Assembly: GCA_016795155.1 (NCBI GenBank)
Contig: JAEUIE010000053.1
Location: forward strand, 62,001-126,000
Direction of reading: 5' to 3'
Length of the DNA stretch: 64,000 nucleotides
Source: Planctomycetia bacterium
GTDB taxonomy: Bacteria; Planctomycetota; Planctomycetia; Gemmatales; HRBIN36
Shown here: positions 17,568 through 26,736 of the stretch, piece after piece
How the letters are laid out: each line of letters begins with the position of its first letter
Numbering within the stretch: position 1 is the first letter of the stretch
The notes under the pieces: model-generated
Databases searched by the model: none
What the model saw: the letters and a program-made list of their open reading frames with translations, nothing else
What the model was told of the DNA's origin: nothing
Program-made: the position numbers and the translations under genes

Positions 17568-18431
17568 ATGCCCTGTTTAGGAGCACATATGTCGGCGGCT
17601 GGTGGGCCATTCCAGGCTCTTCTGGCAGCAAAGTCATTTGGGATGAGCGCCTGTCAATTATTCACCAAGAACAATAAGCAATGGTCTGCACCGCCTCTTT
17701 CGCCAGACTCCATTCAATCGTTTACCAACACCGTGCAGGAAACGGGAATCTCCTGCTCGATTTCCCATGCTTCTTATTTGATTAACCTGGCCAGTCGAGA
17801 TGATGACTTGTGGGCAAAATCAGTTGCTGCTTTAACTGATGAATTGATTCGAGCAGATCAGTTAGGTTTGAAATATGTGGTTGTTCACCCAGGCACAGCG
17901 AGTGATGCGGAAGAAGAATTTGCTCTCAACCGAGTGTCAGCAGCAATAGACACTGTATTAGCCAATATACCCAAACTGAAAGCCAGGCTGCTCTTGGAAA
18001 CGACTGCAGGACAGGGCAAAAGTGTTGGCCACACCTTTCAGCAACTGGGTCGGATGCTTAGTAAGGCCAGGAAAGGTAGAAATGTTGATATTTGCATTGA
18101 TACCTGCCACATATTTGCAGCAGGGTATGCATTGTCCCCTCGTTCAGATTACCAGGAAACCATGAAGGAATTCGATGGCGAGATCGGCTTGGATCGATTA
18201 GCCATGCTGCACGTTAACGACAGTGTCAAAGGTCTTGGCAGCCGAGTGGATCGGCATGCACATTTGGGAATGGGAGCAATTGGGCTGGCTGGCTTAGAGA
18301 ACATTCTTAGCGATGAGAGATTTTCCGAACTACCCAAGATCATGGAAACGCCTAAAGGCAAAAGTCCCGACGGGCCAGAATGGGATGAAATAAATTTGGA
18401 AATGATGCGTAAATTGTGTATCAGCAATTAG
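17568..18431 (+). CDS. nfo: deoxyribonuclease IV (AP endonuclease)
   Basis: A 287-residue endonuclease IV, the zinc enzyme that cuts 5' to abasic sites in base-excision repair. The N terminus LGAHMSAAGG, the metal-site motifs HASYLINLA, VVHPG, LLLETTAGQG, ICIDTCHIFAAGY, MLHVNDS and RHAHLGMGAIG, and the ending METPKG are all present in order, so every metal ligand appears intact. The frame opens at a TTG (17553); the ATG at 17568 fits the family start better. Divergent from the isomerase-like gene. Confidence 0.95.
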   Translation: MPCLGAHMSAAGGPFQALLAAKSFGMSACQLFTKNNKQWSAPPLSPDSIQSFTNTVQETGISCSISHASYLINLASRDDDLWAKSVAALTDELIRADQLGLKYVVVHPGTASDAEEEFALNRVSAAIDTVLANIPKLKARLLLETTAGQGKSVGHTFQQLGRMLSKARKGRNVDICIDTCHIFAAGYALSPRSDYQETMKEFDGEIGLDRLAMLHVNDSVKGLGSRVDRHAHLGMGAIGLAGLENILSDERFSELPKIMETPKGKSPDGPEWDEINLEMMRKLCISN

Positions 18432-18438
18432 TTACGAT

Positions 18439-18467
18439 CTTCGCCATATCTTCACAATTCGTTCAGT
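18439..18467 (+). promoter_or_regulatory. three 11-bp-periodic repeats, Pho-box-like, upstream of pstC
   Basis: CTTCGCC (18439), CTTCACA (18450) and GTTCAGT (18461) occur at exact 11-bp steps, the geometry bound by PhoB/PhoP dimers in proteobacteria, Bacillus and cyanobacteria. A possible -10, GATAAT, lies at 18488-18493. The consensus of this lineage is not known to me, so the role is inferred from periodicity and from position ahead of the pst operon. Confidence 0.45.
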
Positions 18468-18553
18468 GAAACCATTGCAATGATTCGGATAATGATGTTA
18501 CAGATACCCTGCTGGTGTCTGTCCCTGCACTCTGTACGATCATGGATCGATAA

Positions 18554-21142
18554 ATGGAGTCATCGACTCCCACATTTTCAGGCTATCGCCGACAACGCAA
18601 AACCAGATTCTCAGTCCGGTTGGGTGAAATCCTTTCACGGATCATGATTACACTGGGTGGCATGGGAACCATCATTGCCATTGTGCTGGTGTGTGTTTTT
18701 CTTGTCTGGGTAGTGGTTCCGCTATTCCAAAGTGCAAAAGCTGAAGCAGAGCCTATCATTAGTCCACAATGGAAAAGTAAACCAATTGCAATGGGAATAG
18801 GCAGCGATCAGCAATTGGGATGGGTTTTGTTAGAGTCTGGGGAGTTATCTGTTTTCCGAGTAGATAACGGCCAAACGATTTCAACAACCCAGTTAATTTC
18901 GGGAAGCAAAATTACCGCAGTTTCTTCTCCAGATCGATCACCGCAATTGGCAGTGGGACTGCAGAATGGAACAGTTCAACTGGGGAAAGTAACTGTTGAA
19001 TCGCGACTTCTCGATGAAAGCAGTTTACCAGCTACTGCCAAAACCCTGGGACAAAATGAGTCAGTTGTTCATGAAGGAGGGTTATTGCATCGGAATGCAA
19101 CCAGTGGCGTAACCCGATACGAAGTGAAGGCTGCGTTCGATCCACCTGCAAAAGTTGCAGAAGGGCAACCTATTGTCAAAATTGATCTGTCGGTCAGAAC
19201 AAATGGTCCGGTATTCTGTACTGTCGCAAACGATAGGATACTACGAATTAGTGAATTAGCCGAAACGAAAAATCTCATAACCGGAAAAATCAAAAAAGAA
19301 CTTTTTAGCGGGCAAATAACAATACAACCTCCTGCCGGAATGGGTTTGCCAGAATATGCCTTGATGAATGGTGTGGGCGATAATGTTTACCTGATCTGGA
19401 AAAATGGTATTTTGCAGCGCATCAATGCCAAAAAAATCACTGACTTAGAGAAAGTAGAAGAAATAAATCTTGTGAATAGCGGTCAGGGTGTAACAGCTGT
19501 CCAATTCATGATCGGCAAAGCATCGCTGTTAATAGGCGACTCAAGTGGTGACATCAAAGCCTGGTTCCGCATCAGGCCTGAAGGATACACTCAAGGAGAT
19601 GGTAGTAAACTCATCGCGGCACACCACATTGCTTCAACTGAGGGTGCAGTTCATGCATTGGCTGCTTCTGCGAGATCACGTGTATTCGCAGCGGCATATG
19701 CTAATGGTGTTGTCAAACTTTTTAATCTGACCAATGAACTGCATTTACTTGATCTGGACCAATCTCAGCACAATATTCCGCACCGATTGATATTTGCTCC
19801 CAAAGAAGATGGGCTCATTGCCCTTGGTGATCGAGGTTTATCTCGTTGGGGAATTCAACTGGGCTATCCTGAGATATCGTATACCTCATTGATCAGACCC
19901 ATCTGGTATGAAGGCTATTCAACTCCGGAACATGTCTGGCAATCTTCAAGTGGTGATGATTCTTTTGAACCGAAGTTTGGTATGTGGCCTTTGATATTTG
20001 GCACATTGAAAGCCACTTTTTACTCACTGATTATTGGTGTACCACTTGCATTATGTGCAGCGATCTACACCAGAGAATTTCTGCATCCCAAGGTGCGTTC
20101 CGTCGTTAAACCCACGATTGAAGTCATGGCAAGTTTACCCAGTGTTGTACTTGGCTTTCTGGGTGCTTTGGTGATTGCACCATTTATCGAACATGTCATA
20201 TCCACCATTATTATTGCCTTTCTCCTGGTACCTGTATGTTTCGCTCTGGCAGGATTTCTGTGGCATGCCTTTCCACAGAAATGGCAGCGTTGGCTTCATG
20301 GGTATAAGTGGATTTTCATCGTTCTGGTGCTTCCAGTTTCCTTATGGCTGTCAGTGACTGCTTCACCCTTAATCGAAAACATTCTGTTTGATGGAAATTT
20401 CAAGCAGTGGTTGCAGCAGAAAGATCATAAAAGTGCCAGCGGATGGTTTGTGCTTTTCATGCCACTGGCTGGGATTCTTTCGATTTTTGCGATGGATACC
20501 TTTATCAACCCTTTGATACGTCAGTTCGCAAAACGTTTGAGTGCTTCAAGAGAAGCGTACCTTAATTTGTTTAAATTTTTTGCTGGGGTTGCTTTCTCCT
20601 GCTGCCTGGCCTGGATGGCAGCGCAATTACTGGCATTTGTGGGGTGTGATCCACGCAATAGTTTTCTGGGAGTCTATGGGCAACGCAACGCATTAGTGGT
20701 GGGATTAATGATGGGTTTTGCCATCATTCCAATCATTTACACACTAGCAGAAGATGCGTTATCATCCGTCCCAGATCATCTTCGTTCCGCATCGCTAGGC
20801 TGTGGCGCAACGAATTGGCAGACTGCATCAAGAATTGTGATACCAACTGCCATGAGCGGGATTTTTTCTGCCATCATGGTGGGACTGGGACGAGCGGTTG
20901 GCGAAACCATGATTGTTCTGATGTCCGCCGGTAATACACCTGTGCTCGATCTGAATATTTTCAATGGATTTCGTACCCTCTCAGCCAACATTGCCGTGGA
21001 ACTGCCTGAAGCAGTGCAGGGGAGCACTCACTATCGAACCTTGTTCCTTGCTGCCTTAGCCCTGTTTGTATTTACATTTCTGCTGAATACTATTGCAGAA
21101 TCAATGCGGCAACGATTTAGAAAGAGGGCTTTCGAACTATGA
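18554..21142 (+). CDS. pstC: phosphate ABC transporter permease PstC, long form with large inserted domain
   Basis: An 862-residue PstC. The last about 380 residues are the MetI-like permease: GTLKATFYSLIIGVPLALCAA, EVMASLPSVVLGFLGAL and the ATPase-coupling loop EDALSSVPDHLRSASLGCGAT. A first TM lies at about residues 30-58, and about 400 residues between them (60-480) form a beta-rich, repeat-like region (LAVGLQNGTV, LLIGDSSGDIKAWF) suggesting an extracytoplasmic beta-propeller. E. coli PstC is roughly 320 residues; long forms are known in pseudomonads and vibrios. The stop overlaps pstA by four bases. Confidence 0.92.
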   Translation: MESSTPTFSGYRRQRKTRFSVRLGEILSRIMITLGGMGTIIAIVLVCVFLVWVVVPLFQSAKAEAEPIISPQWKSKPIAMGIGSDQQLGWVLLESGELSVFRVDNGQTISTTQLISGSKITAVSSPDRSPQLAVGLQNGTVQLGKVTVESRLLDESSLPATAKTLGQNESVVHEGGLLHRNATSGVTRYEVKAAFDPPAKVAEGQPIVKIDLSVRTNGPVFCTVANDRILRISELAETKNLITGKIKKELFSGQITIQPPAGMGLPEYALMNGVGDNVYLIWKNGILQRINAKKITDLEKVEEINLVNSGQGVTAVQFMIGKASLLIGDSSGDIKAWFRIRPEGYTQGDGSKLIAAHHIASTEGAVHALAASARSRVFAAAYANGVVKLFNLTNELHLLDLDQSQHNIPHRLIFAPKEDGLIALGDRGLSRWGIQLGYPEISYTSLIRPIWYEGYSTPEHVWQSSSGDDSFEPKFGMWPLIFGTLKATFYSLIIGVPLALCAAIYTREFLHPKVRSVVKPTIEVMASLPSVVLGFLGALVIAPFIEHVISTIIIAFLLVPVCFALAGFLWHAFPQKWQRWLHGYKWIFIVLVLPVSLWLSVTASPLIENILFDGNFKQWLQQKDHKSASGWFVLFMPLAGILSIFAMDTFINPLIRQFAKRLSASREAYLNLFKFFAGVAFSCCLAWMAAQLLAFVGCDPRNSFLGVYGQRNALVVGLMMGFAIIPIIYTLAEDALSSVPDHLRSASLGCGATNWQTASRIVIPTAMSGIFSAIMVGLGRAVGETMIVLMSAGNTPVLDLNIFNGFRTLSANIAVELPEAVQGSTHYRTLFLAALALFVFTFLLNTIAESMRQRFRKRAFEL

Positions 21143-22914
21143 GTTCTCTTACGGGAAATAAACCGATCAGTACTGCAGAGTTGCCTGCACTCATCCGAGC
21201 CAACAGCAGACGCACATCATCGATCCGTACATCCCAAATGGCTTATGGCCAGCCGTGGGTATGGTTGTTCGGTGGAACCCTGGTGATGTGTCTCGTGATG
21301 ATTCTGGGTTTGCTCTACATCATCCTCCGTTACGGCCTGCCGACGTTCTGGCCTGCTCCCATAGTGGCCATAACTACTCTTGATGGCTCACGCATCATGG
21401 GTGAGGTTGTCAGGCAGGAAAGTTATCAACCCGATGAAAGTGCGTTAAATAAACTGACAGAAGCCACACGGCAATTGGCTACACATTATCTCAGGGATCA
21501 CTATGGAGTTGCACAACGGGAATTGATCCGAACAGGCAACTACGACATTACTCAAACGCATCATCAATGGGTCAGCGATTTTGAAATGAAGCAGACCGAG
21601 TTGCCTCCATGGGCATTGTTGATCGAGCGCACGAATCAGGGTCGATTTTTCGGCATCCTCCAGAAATTCATCGATGGAACAGCAGTAATAACTGAAAAGC
21701 CCGAAGAAGCCTGGCGCTTGTTTCAGGAACATCATGATGCGATCGTGAAACTGGTGAAGCAAATTGAACATTTGAACAAGCAAGAACTCGGATTGTTGAA
21801 CCATCGGGTCAAGAAAGCCGAGATTGCGGTGAAAGAACAGGAAATTCGATATGGTTTAGATTCGCAACAACGCGCCAAAGCACAAACGCAATATCAGGAA
21901 ACCATCAAGCTGCAACAGGCCAGACAAAGTGAGATAAATCAGCAGTTGGTAGAACTTGGCGAAAAAAGTCATCGATATGCGATCGTCTGTCAAACAATTC
22001 AAGGTGTTGACAAGCAAATTAACCTGAGTGAGGTGGTACGAGCATTTCCAGCTAATCAGCTTGGTACTGCAGGAAAATGGGGCGTTTATCTCAGCCGTTG
22101 GAAAGAATTTATCTCAGACGATCCTCGTAATTCCAACACCGAAGGCGGCGTTTTTCCCTGCATCTGGGGAACACTGACCATGACCATTATCATGACTATT
22201 TTTGTGGTTCCTTTCGGCGTGTTGGCTGCGCTATATCTTCGTGAATATGCCAAGCCCGGACTCTTAGTCAGCACGAATCGAATAGCTGTCAATAACCTGG
22301 CTGGTGTGCCCAGTATTGTTTTCGGCGTATTTGGCTTGGGTTTCTTTTGTTACTTTCTGGGCGGAACGATTGATCAGTTGTTTTATCCTGCGAGCAAGGT
22401 CTTTGGCCCTACGTTTGGAACGGGTGGTTTGCTTTGGGCTTCATTAACCCTTGCCTTACTCACAGTCCCTGTGGTAATTGTTGCAACAGAAGAAGCGCTG
22501 GCAGCAGTGCCTCGATCCATGAGGGAAGGCTCATATGCATGTGGCGCTAGCAAATGGCAGACAATTCTACGTATCGTTCTGCCAAGAGCATTGCCAGGCA
22601 TATTGACAGGCACCATCCTGGCCATGGCACGCGGAGCAGGCGAGGTTGCACCATTGATGCTGGTTGGTGCAATGAAGATTGCTCCAGAGCTTCCTGTGGA
22701 TTCAGTCTTCCCTTACATTCATCCTGAACGCAGCTTTATGCACATGGGATTTCACATCTACGATGTTGGCTTTCAAAGCCCTGATAGTGAAGCCGCCAAG
22801 CCCATGGTGTTTACGACGACATTGTTATTGATTGTGCTGATAGCTTTTCTTAATCTCTCTGCCATGTGGTTACGAAATAGGCTTCGCCGAAAATACTTGG
22901 CTAATCAGTTCTAA
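21139..22914 (+). CDS. pstA: phosphate ABC transporter permease PstA, long form with coiled-coil insert
   Basis: A 591-residue PstA, second membrane subunit of the high-affinity phosphate importer. After TM1 (about 40-65) comes a hydrophilic insert to about residue 330 with a strongly charged coiled-coil (LVKQIEHLNKQELGLLNHRVKKAE), then the permease core GTLTMTIIMTIFVVPFGVLAALY, NNLAGVPSIVFGVFGLGFF and the coupling loop EEALAAVPRSMREGSYACGASKW. Normal PstA is near 300 residues. It is translationally coupled to pstC through an ATGA overlap, and pstB follows nine bases after its stop. Confidence 0.92.
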   Translation: MSSLTGNKPISTAELPALIRANSRRTSSIRTSQMAYGQPWVWLFGGTLVMCLVMILGLLYIILRYGLPTFWPAPIVAITTLDGSRIMGEVVRQESYQPDESALNKLTEATRQLATHYLRDHYGVAQRELIRTGNYDITQTHHQWVSDFEMKQTELPPWALLIERTNQGRFFGILQKFIDGTAVITEKPEEAWRLFQEHHDAIVKLVKQIEHLNKQELGLLNHRVKKAEIAVKEQEIRYGLDSQQRAKAQTQYQETIKLQQARQSEINQQLVELGEKSHRYAIVCQTIQGVDKQINLSEVVRAFPANQLGTAGKWGVYLSRWKEFISDDPRNSNTEGGVFPCIWGTLTMTIIMTIFVVPFGVLAALYLREYAKPGLLVSTNRIAVNNLAGVPSIVFGVFGLGFFCYFLGGTIDQLFYPASKVFGPTFGTGGLLWASLTLALLTVPVVIVATEEALAAVPRSMREGSYACGASKWQTILRIVLPRALPGILTGTILAMARGAGEVAPLMLVGAMKIAPELPVDSVFPYIHPERSFMHMGFHIYDVGFQSPDSEAAKPMVFTTTLLLIVLIAFLNLSAMWLRNRLRRKYLANQF

Positions 22915-22923
22915 GGTAGACCA

Positions 22924-23808
22924 ATGCCAGTTACCACTATGCCAGCTGCTGCAAAACTGCCGACTTCCGGAACGAAGATGGTTACGGGCCGCATACAGGC
23001 TATAGTTAGTGGTGAACCCATAGAGACCACAGTACATCCTGAGCTGCAACGAGAAGACATTGTCTTGAACATAGATAAATTCAACCTGTTCTATGGCGAA
23101 AAACAGGCGCTCTACAATGTCAGTCTGGGAATTCCGCGAGGCAAGATCACAGCCTTGATTGGTCCGTCTGGGTGCGGCAAATCAACTCTCCTCCGCTCCG
23201 TCAATCGTCTGAACGATCTGATCGCAAACGTTCGCACGCAGGGTGACATGCGTCTGAATGGCGATTCTGTTTTTCATCGTTCTGTCGATGTAATCGAATT
23301 ACGCAAGCGCATGGGCATGGTATTTCAAAAACCCAACCCGTTTCCCATGAGCATCTTTGAGAATGTCATTTATCCATTGAGAATCGATGGGGAGCGCAAC
23401 AAAAAAGTACTTGAGGAAGTTTGTGAGAAAAGCCTGCGAGGGGCAGCTCTCTGGGATGAAGTGAAAGACCGTTTGAATGAAAGTGGACTGGCGCTTTCTG
23501 GTGGTCAGCAACAGCGATTATGCATTGCCAGAGCAATTGCTGCCGATCCTGAAGTGCTTTTGCTGGATGAACCCTGTTCTGCCTTGGATCCCATTGCCAC
23601 GATCAAAATTGAAGATCTGATGCAACAATTACGCGGGCATTACACCATTCTGATCGTGACGCACAATATGCAGCAGGCAGCACGTACCAGCGACTACACT
23701 GCCTTTATGTATCTAGGAAGAGTTATCGAGTTTGGTGTCACCAGTCGCATTTTCACCTCTCCGTTAGTGGGTGATACCAACGATTACATTACAGGTCGCT
23801 TTGGATAG
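22924..23808 (+). CDS. pstB: phosphate ABC transporter ATPase PstB
   Basis: A 294-residue ABC ATPase that powers phosphate import. Walker [10 protein letters not shown] is at 80-88, the Q-loop [11 protein letters not shown] is PstB-specific, and [14 protein letters not shown], Walker [13 protein letters not shown] and the switch His in VTHNM follow. About 45 extra N-terminal residues precede the ATPase domain. AGG is seven bases before the ATG. No pstS or phoU lies downstream, so the periplasmic binding protein must be encoded elsewhere. Confidence 0.96.
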   Translation: MPVTTMPAAAKLPTSGTKMVTGRIQAIVSGEPIETTVHPELQREDIVLNIDKFNLFYGEKQALYNVSLGIPRGKITALIGPSGCGKSTLLRSVNRLNDLIANVRTQGDMRLNGDSVFHRSVDVIELRKRMGMVFQKPNPFPMSIFENVIYPLRIDGERNKKVLEEVCEKSLRGAALWDEVKDRLNESGLALSGGQQQRLCIARAIAADPEVLLLDEPCSALDPIATIKIEDLMQQLRGHYTILIVTHNMQQAARTSDYTAFMYLGRVIEFGVTSRIFTSPLVGDTNDYITGRFG

Positions 23809-23849
23809 TTGATATTCTGGAGGATAGCCATCTTCAAGGTTATATCTCA

Positions 23850-24641
23850 ATGTCGCCACGGCCATATGTTCTGCACGAAGCTACCTTTCGACAAACGTTG
23901 GAATTAAAGCCCAGGGTTGCTGTTCTGCCCTGGGGTGCTACCGAAGCCCATAACTGGCATCTGCCACACGGTACTGATACGATTGAAGCAACCGAGTTTG
24001 CAGTTCAGGCTGTAGCACATGCCTGTTCAAACAATGCTCCATGTATCGTGTTGCCCACTATTCCCTTTGGCAACAACAATACTCAGTTGACTCAGACTGC
24101 CACCATTACGATGCGAGGCAGTACTCAACAATTGGTGTTGCATGATGTATGCGATAGCCTTATCAGACAGAAGATCGACAGACTGGTTGTACTGAATTTT
24201 CATGGTGGCAACGATTTTAAATCGATGATCAGAGATGTCATGCTGGACATTCCCATCTTCATCGTACTGGTCAATGGTTATCAACTCGCTGCGGATCAAC
24301 TGTCATCAATTTTGAAAGATGCCAGAATGGGGCATGCCGATGAATTTGAAACGTCATTGATGCTGCACCTTACTCCAGACTGGGTGATGCCGTTGGAACA
24401 AGCCGGTGAAGGTAGAACCGCTGTCAGCCAATTGCCAGTCTTGAGTTCAACACCAGGCGTATGGTGTCCTCGTGATTGGGCGACGCTTTCAAATGATACT
24501 GGTGATGGAAACCCCAAAGCCGCAACAGCAGCAAAAGGGAAGAAGTTGTTTTCCATAATGGTAAATCGATTGTCACAGTTATTGGTGGAAATAGCCAATG
24601 CTCAGGAAGGCCAGTTTCCTTACATCATCAGACGTTGGTAA
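23850..24641 (+). CDS. creatininase-family metal-dependent amidohydrolase
   Basis: A 263-residue protein of the creatininase/MftE family. Family blocks visible: VLPWGATEAHNWHLPHGTDT (metal-binding Glu, His, Asp), VLPTIPFGNN, VVLNFHGGND and GHADEFETSLML. Members hydrolyse small cyclic amides or trim peptides; here the usual EQHGPHLP is EAHNWHLP, so the substrate may differ. The gene lies 42 bases after pstB on the same strand and could be read with it, but no phosphate-related role is evident. Confidence 0.85.
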   Translation: MSPRPYVLHEATFRQTLELKPRVAVLPWGATEAHNWHLPHGTDTIEATEFAVQAVAHACSNNAPCIVLPTIPFGNNNTQLTQTATITMRGSTQQLVLHDVCDSLIRQKIDRLVVLNFHGGNDFKSMIRDVMLDIPIFIVLVNGYQLAADQLSSILKDARMGHADEFETSLMLHLTPDWVMPLEQAGEGRTAVSQLPVLSSTPGVWCPRDWATLSNDTGDGNPKAATAAKGKKLFSIMVNRLSQLLVEIANAQEGQFPYIIRRW

Positions 24642-24662
24642 TGAACCGCATTGCTGCAGTCA

Positions 24663-24691
24663 TTGACAGAAAGTCCCCAGTTTTATAAAGT
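24663..24691 (+). promoter_or_regulatory. probable sigma70 promoter of the polyprenyl synthase gene
   Basis: TTGACA at 24663-24668, a 17-base spacer and TAAAGT at 24686-24691 (an overlapping TATAAA gives a 15-base spacer). It lies 40 bases before the chosen ATG at 24731. Confidence 0.5.
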
Positions 24692-24730
24692 TTCAATGTA
24701 ATCTGAAAGTTGCGAATTGAGGGAAAGATC

Positions 24731-25768
24731 ATGAACATGCCCTCGGCAGCGATGCAGGAGGCCATGGTGCGAGAGATTACTCCAGGGGAGACTGCCAACA
24801 GCCGTCCCGACAGTTTTATCTATGCTCCGATTGCCCAGGAACTGGAACAGGCTGAACAGATATTTCAATTAGAACTGGATACGCGTGCGCCCTATGTCAG
24901 CGATCTGATTACTCATTTGGGTCATTATCGTGGTAAGAGGCTACGACCCACGCTACTGCTTTTGACAGCCAAGGCATGTGGTGGTGTAAAATCCGAACAT
25001 TTGAAACTTGCTGCGGTGGTAGAGATGATACACACCGCCACGCTGGTGCATGATGATGTGCTCGATTCAGCCGACATGCGTCGTCATGTTGCAACCATCA
25101 ATGCACGCTGGGGCAACGCCAGCAGCGTGCTCCTGGGAGATATGCTATTCACCCATGCATTTCATCTCGCCAGTAAAACGGGCAGTGCCTATGCCTGCCA
25201 GATGATTGGCGAAGCAACCAATAAGGTGTGCGAAGGGGAACTCAGGCAGATTGGTGAGCAAGGTAATCTCAATCTCACAGAGGAAGATTACTACTCGATT
25301 ATCGACGGCAAGACAGCAGCATTAACTGCCTGCTGCAGTGAATTGGGGGCGCATTTTGCAGGTTCCAATGCAGCAACTATTGCTGCCATGAAATCATTCG
25401 GTAGTCATCTGGGAATCGCATTCCAGGTTGCTGACGATGTACTTGATCTCATGGGCAATGAAAGTGTTGCGGGGAAATCACTCGGAACGGATGTTCTCCA
25501 AAAGAAACTGACTCTGCCGTTAATTCACCTGCTTCAGCAAGGTAGCTCGGCAAGTGATCAAGCAAAGGAAATACTTGAATCTCCTGATGCTGAAGGCATG
25601 CTTCAGTTAAGACAACTTCTGGAAGAATCCGATTCCATTCGCTACGCGCAACAGCAGGCTGAGCATCATGTTCAAAGAGCAAGAGAATTGCTACAGAAAC
25701 TTCCACGATCATTATCGGCACAAACGCTGGATGCAATCATGCAGAGGATTATTCATCGTTCCAGTTAA
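24731..25768 (+). CDS. long-chain polyprenyl diphosphate synthase
   Basis: A 345-residue trans-isoprenyl diphosphate synthase. It has the chain-length region and first Asp-rich motif LVHDDVLDSADMRR, GGKRLRP-like YRGKRLRPTLLLL, LLGDMLF, and the second Asp-rich motif QVADDVLDLMG followed by GKSLGTDVLQKKLTLPLI. These bind IPP and the allylic diphosphate through magnesium. IspB/heptaprenyl-type enzymes make the quinone side chain, which is the likely role. The frame opens at TTG 24710; ATG 24731 with GAGGGA six bases upstream is preferred. A shared hairpin follows the stop. Confidence 0.9.
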   Translation: MNMPSAAMQEAMVREITPGETANSRPDSFIYAPIAQELEQAEQIFQLELDTRAPYVSDLITHLGHYRGKRLRPTLLLLTAKACGGVKSEHLKLAAVVEMIHTATLVHDDVLDSADMRRHVATINARWGNASSVLLGDMLFTHAFHLASKTGSAYACQMIGEATNKVCEGELRQIGEQGNLNLTEEDYYSIIDGKTAALTACCSELGAHFAGSNAATIAAMKSFGSHLGIAFQVADDVLDLMGNESVAGKSLGTDVLQKKLTLPLIHLLQQGSSASDQAKEILESPDAEGMLQLRQLLEESDSIRYAQQQAEHHVQRARELLQKLPRSLSAQTLDAIMQRIIHRSS

Positions 25769-25774
25769 ACGAAA

Positions 25775-25802
25775 AAGCCTTCATGGTGAGCGATGAAGGC
25801 TT
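25775..25802. terminator. hairpin terminator between convergent genes
   Basis: Perfect 10-bp stem AAGCCTTCAT/ATGAAGGCTT with an eight-base loop, between the polyprenyl synthase stop (25768) and the rpoZ stop (25821). On the minus strand it runs into five T, a good intrinsic terminator for the secG-yicC-gmk-rpoZ side; the plus strand has only a short pyrimidine tail. Confidence 0.85.
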
Positions 25803-25820
25803 CTTGAAGTATTCTTTAAA

Positions 25821-26084
25821 TCAATCATCAAGTCCATCGGTTGTTGCGGCAAGAGACAAATCTACTTCATCTTCTCGTGTGCCAACATTCCCCGTGCTGT
25901 CCAGGAAAATCTTTTCCTGCAGGATTTCCTGAATGACGATCTGCATACGTTCACCACCGCGTACTTCCACCAGAGGCCTGGCGCCGGCACTGAGCATGGT
26001 CAATCGCTTTTGGATCAGGGTAGACAGCTTAAATCGTCCACCAACCTTATTCACAATCGCTTCTTCCTTCAGTTCATCTATCAT
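25821..26084 (-). CDS. rpoZ: RNA polymerase omega subunit
   Basis: An 87-residue omega-type subunit, which helps assemble the beta' subunit. The family core is recognisable: an N-terminal acidic start, [17 protein letters not shown] and GARPLVE. The acidic C-terminal tail is variable in the family. AAGGAG lies ten bases before the ATG. It follows gmk by 34 bases, the same gmk-rpoZ order as in many bacteria, which supports the call. Confidence 0.9.
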   Translation of the reverse strand: MIDELKEEAIVNKVGGRFKLSTLIQKRLTMLSAGARPLVEVRGGERMQIVIQEILQEKIFLDSTGNVGTREDEVDLSLAATTDGLDD

Positions 26085-26118
26085 CGATCAATGTCTCCTT
26101 CTGTTTCAGACTATTTCA

Positions 26119-26736
26119 TCATATGGTTGTAAGCTTAGGTTGGCTTTTTTTGCCTAAACTGTTGATCAGATTACGGAAGTCACGAACAGCTTCAGACAGA
26201 TCATCGTTAATGATCTGAAACTCGTATTGTTGAGTTCCAATGGCAATTTCATTTAGTGCAGATTCCAGCCGTTTTTCAAGGGAATCTTTCTTATCGGTAT
26301 TACGCGATCGCAATCGTCGCTCATATTCCTTAGGTGTTGATGCTCGCAGAAAGACCATCACACAGCCTGGCATCTGCTCCTTGATTTGTATGCCACCTTG
26401 CACATCTATTTCCAACAATACATTGATGCCTTGGGATAAATAAGGATCGACTTCAGACCGCAAGGTTCCATAGTGATGGCCATACACTTTGGCATGTTCG
26501 AGAAACAAATCGGCGTGAATTGCATCAAGGAACTTCTCGGACGTCCAGAAATGATAATGAACCCCATCTATTTCATTGGGTCGGGCTTCGCGTGTAGTTG
26601 CTGAAATGGCTAGTCGCAGGGGCAAATCGCCAGTAGTCAATGCTTCACGGATAAGCGTAGTTTTTCCGCTGCCACTGGGACCTGAAAGGACAATCAGTCG
26701 ACCGGGGGAACTCTGACTTGGAGCATTACTCGACAT
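26119..26736 (-). CDS. gmk: guanylate kinase
   Basis: A 205-residue guanylate kinase converting GMP and ATP to GDP and ADP. The P-loop is GPSGSGKTT at 19-27; the GMP-binding region ISATTREARPNEIDGVHYHF and the lid RRLRSRNTD follow, with VLLEIDVQGG in the core. Length is normal. Its start lies inside the end of yicC (11-base overlap), implying coupled translation. Confidence 0.96.
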   Translation of the reverse strand: MSSNAPSQSSPGRLIVLSGPSGSGKTTLIREALTTGDLPLRLAISATTREARPNEIDGVHYHFWTSEKFLDAIHADLFLEHAKVYGHHYGTLRSEVDPYLSQGINVLLEIDVQGGIQIKEQMPGCVMVFLRASTPKEYERRLRSRNTDKKDSLEKRLESALNEIAIGTQQYEFQIINDDLSEAVRDFRNLINSLGKKSQPKLTTI

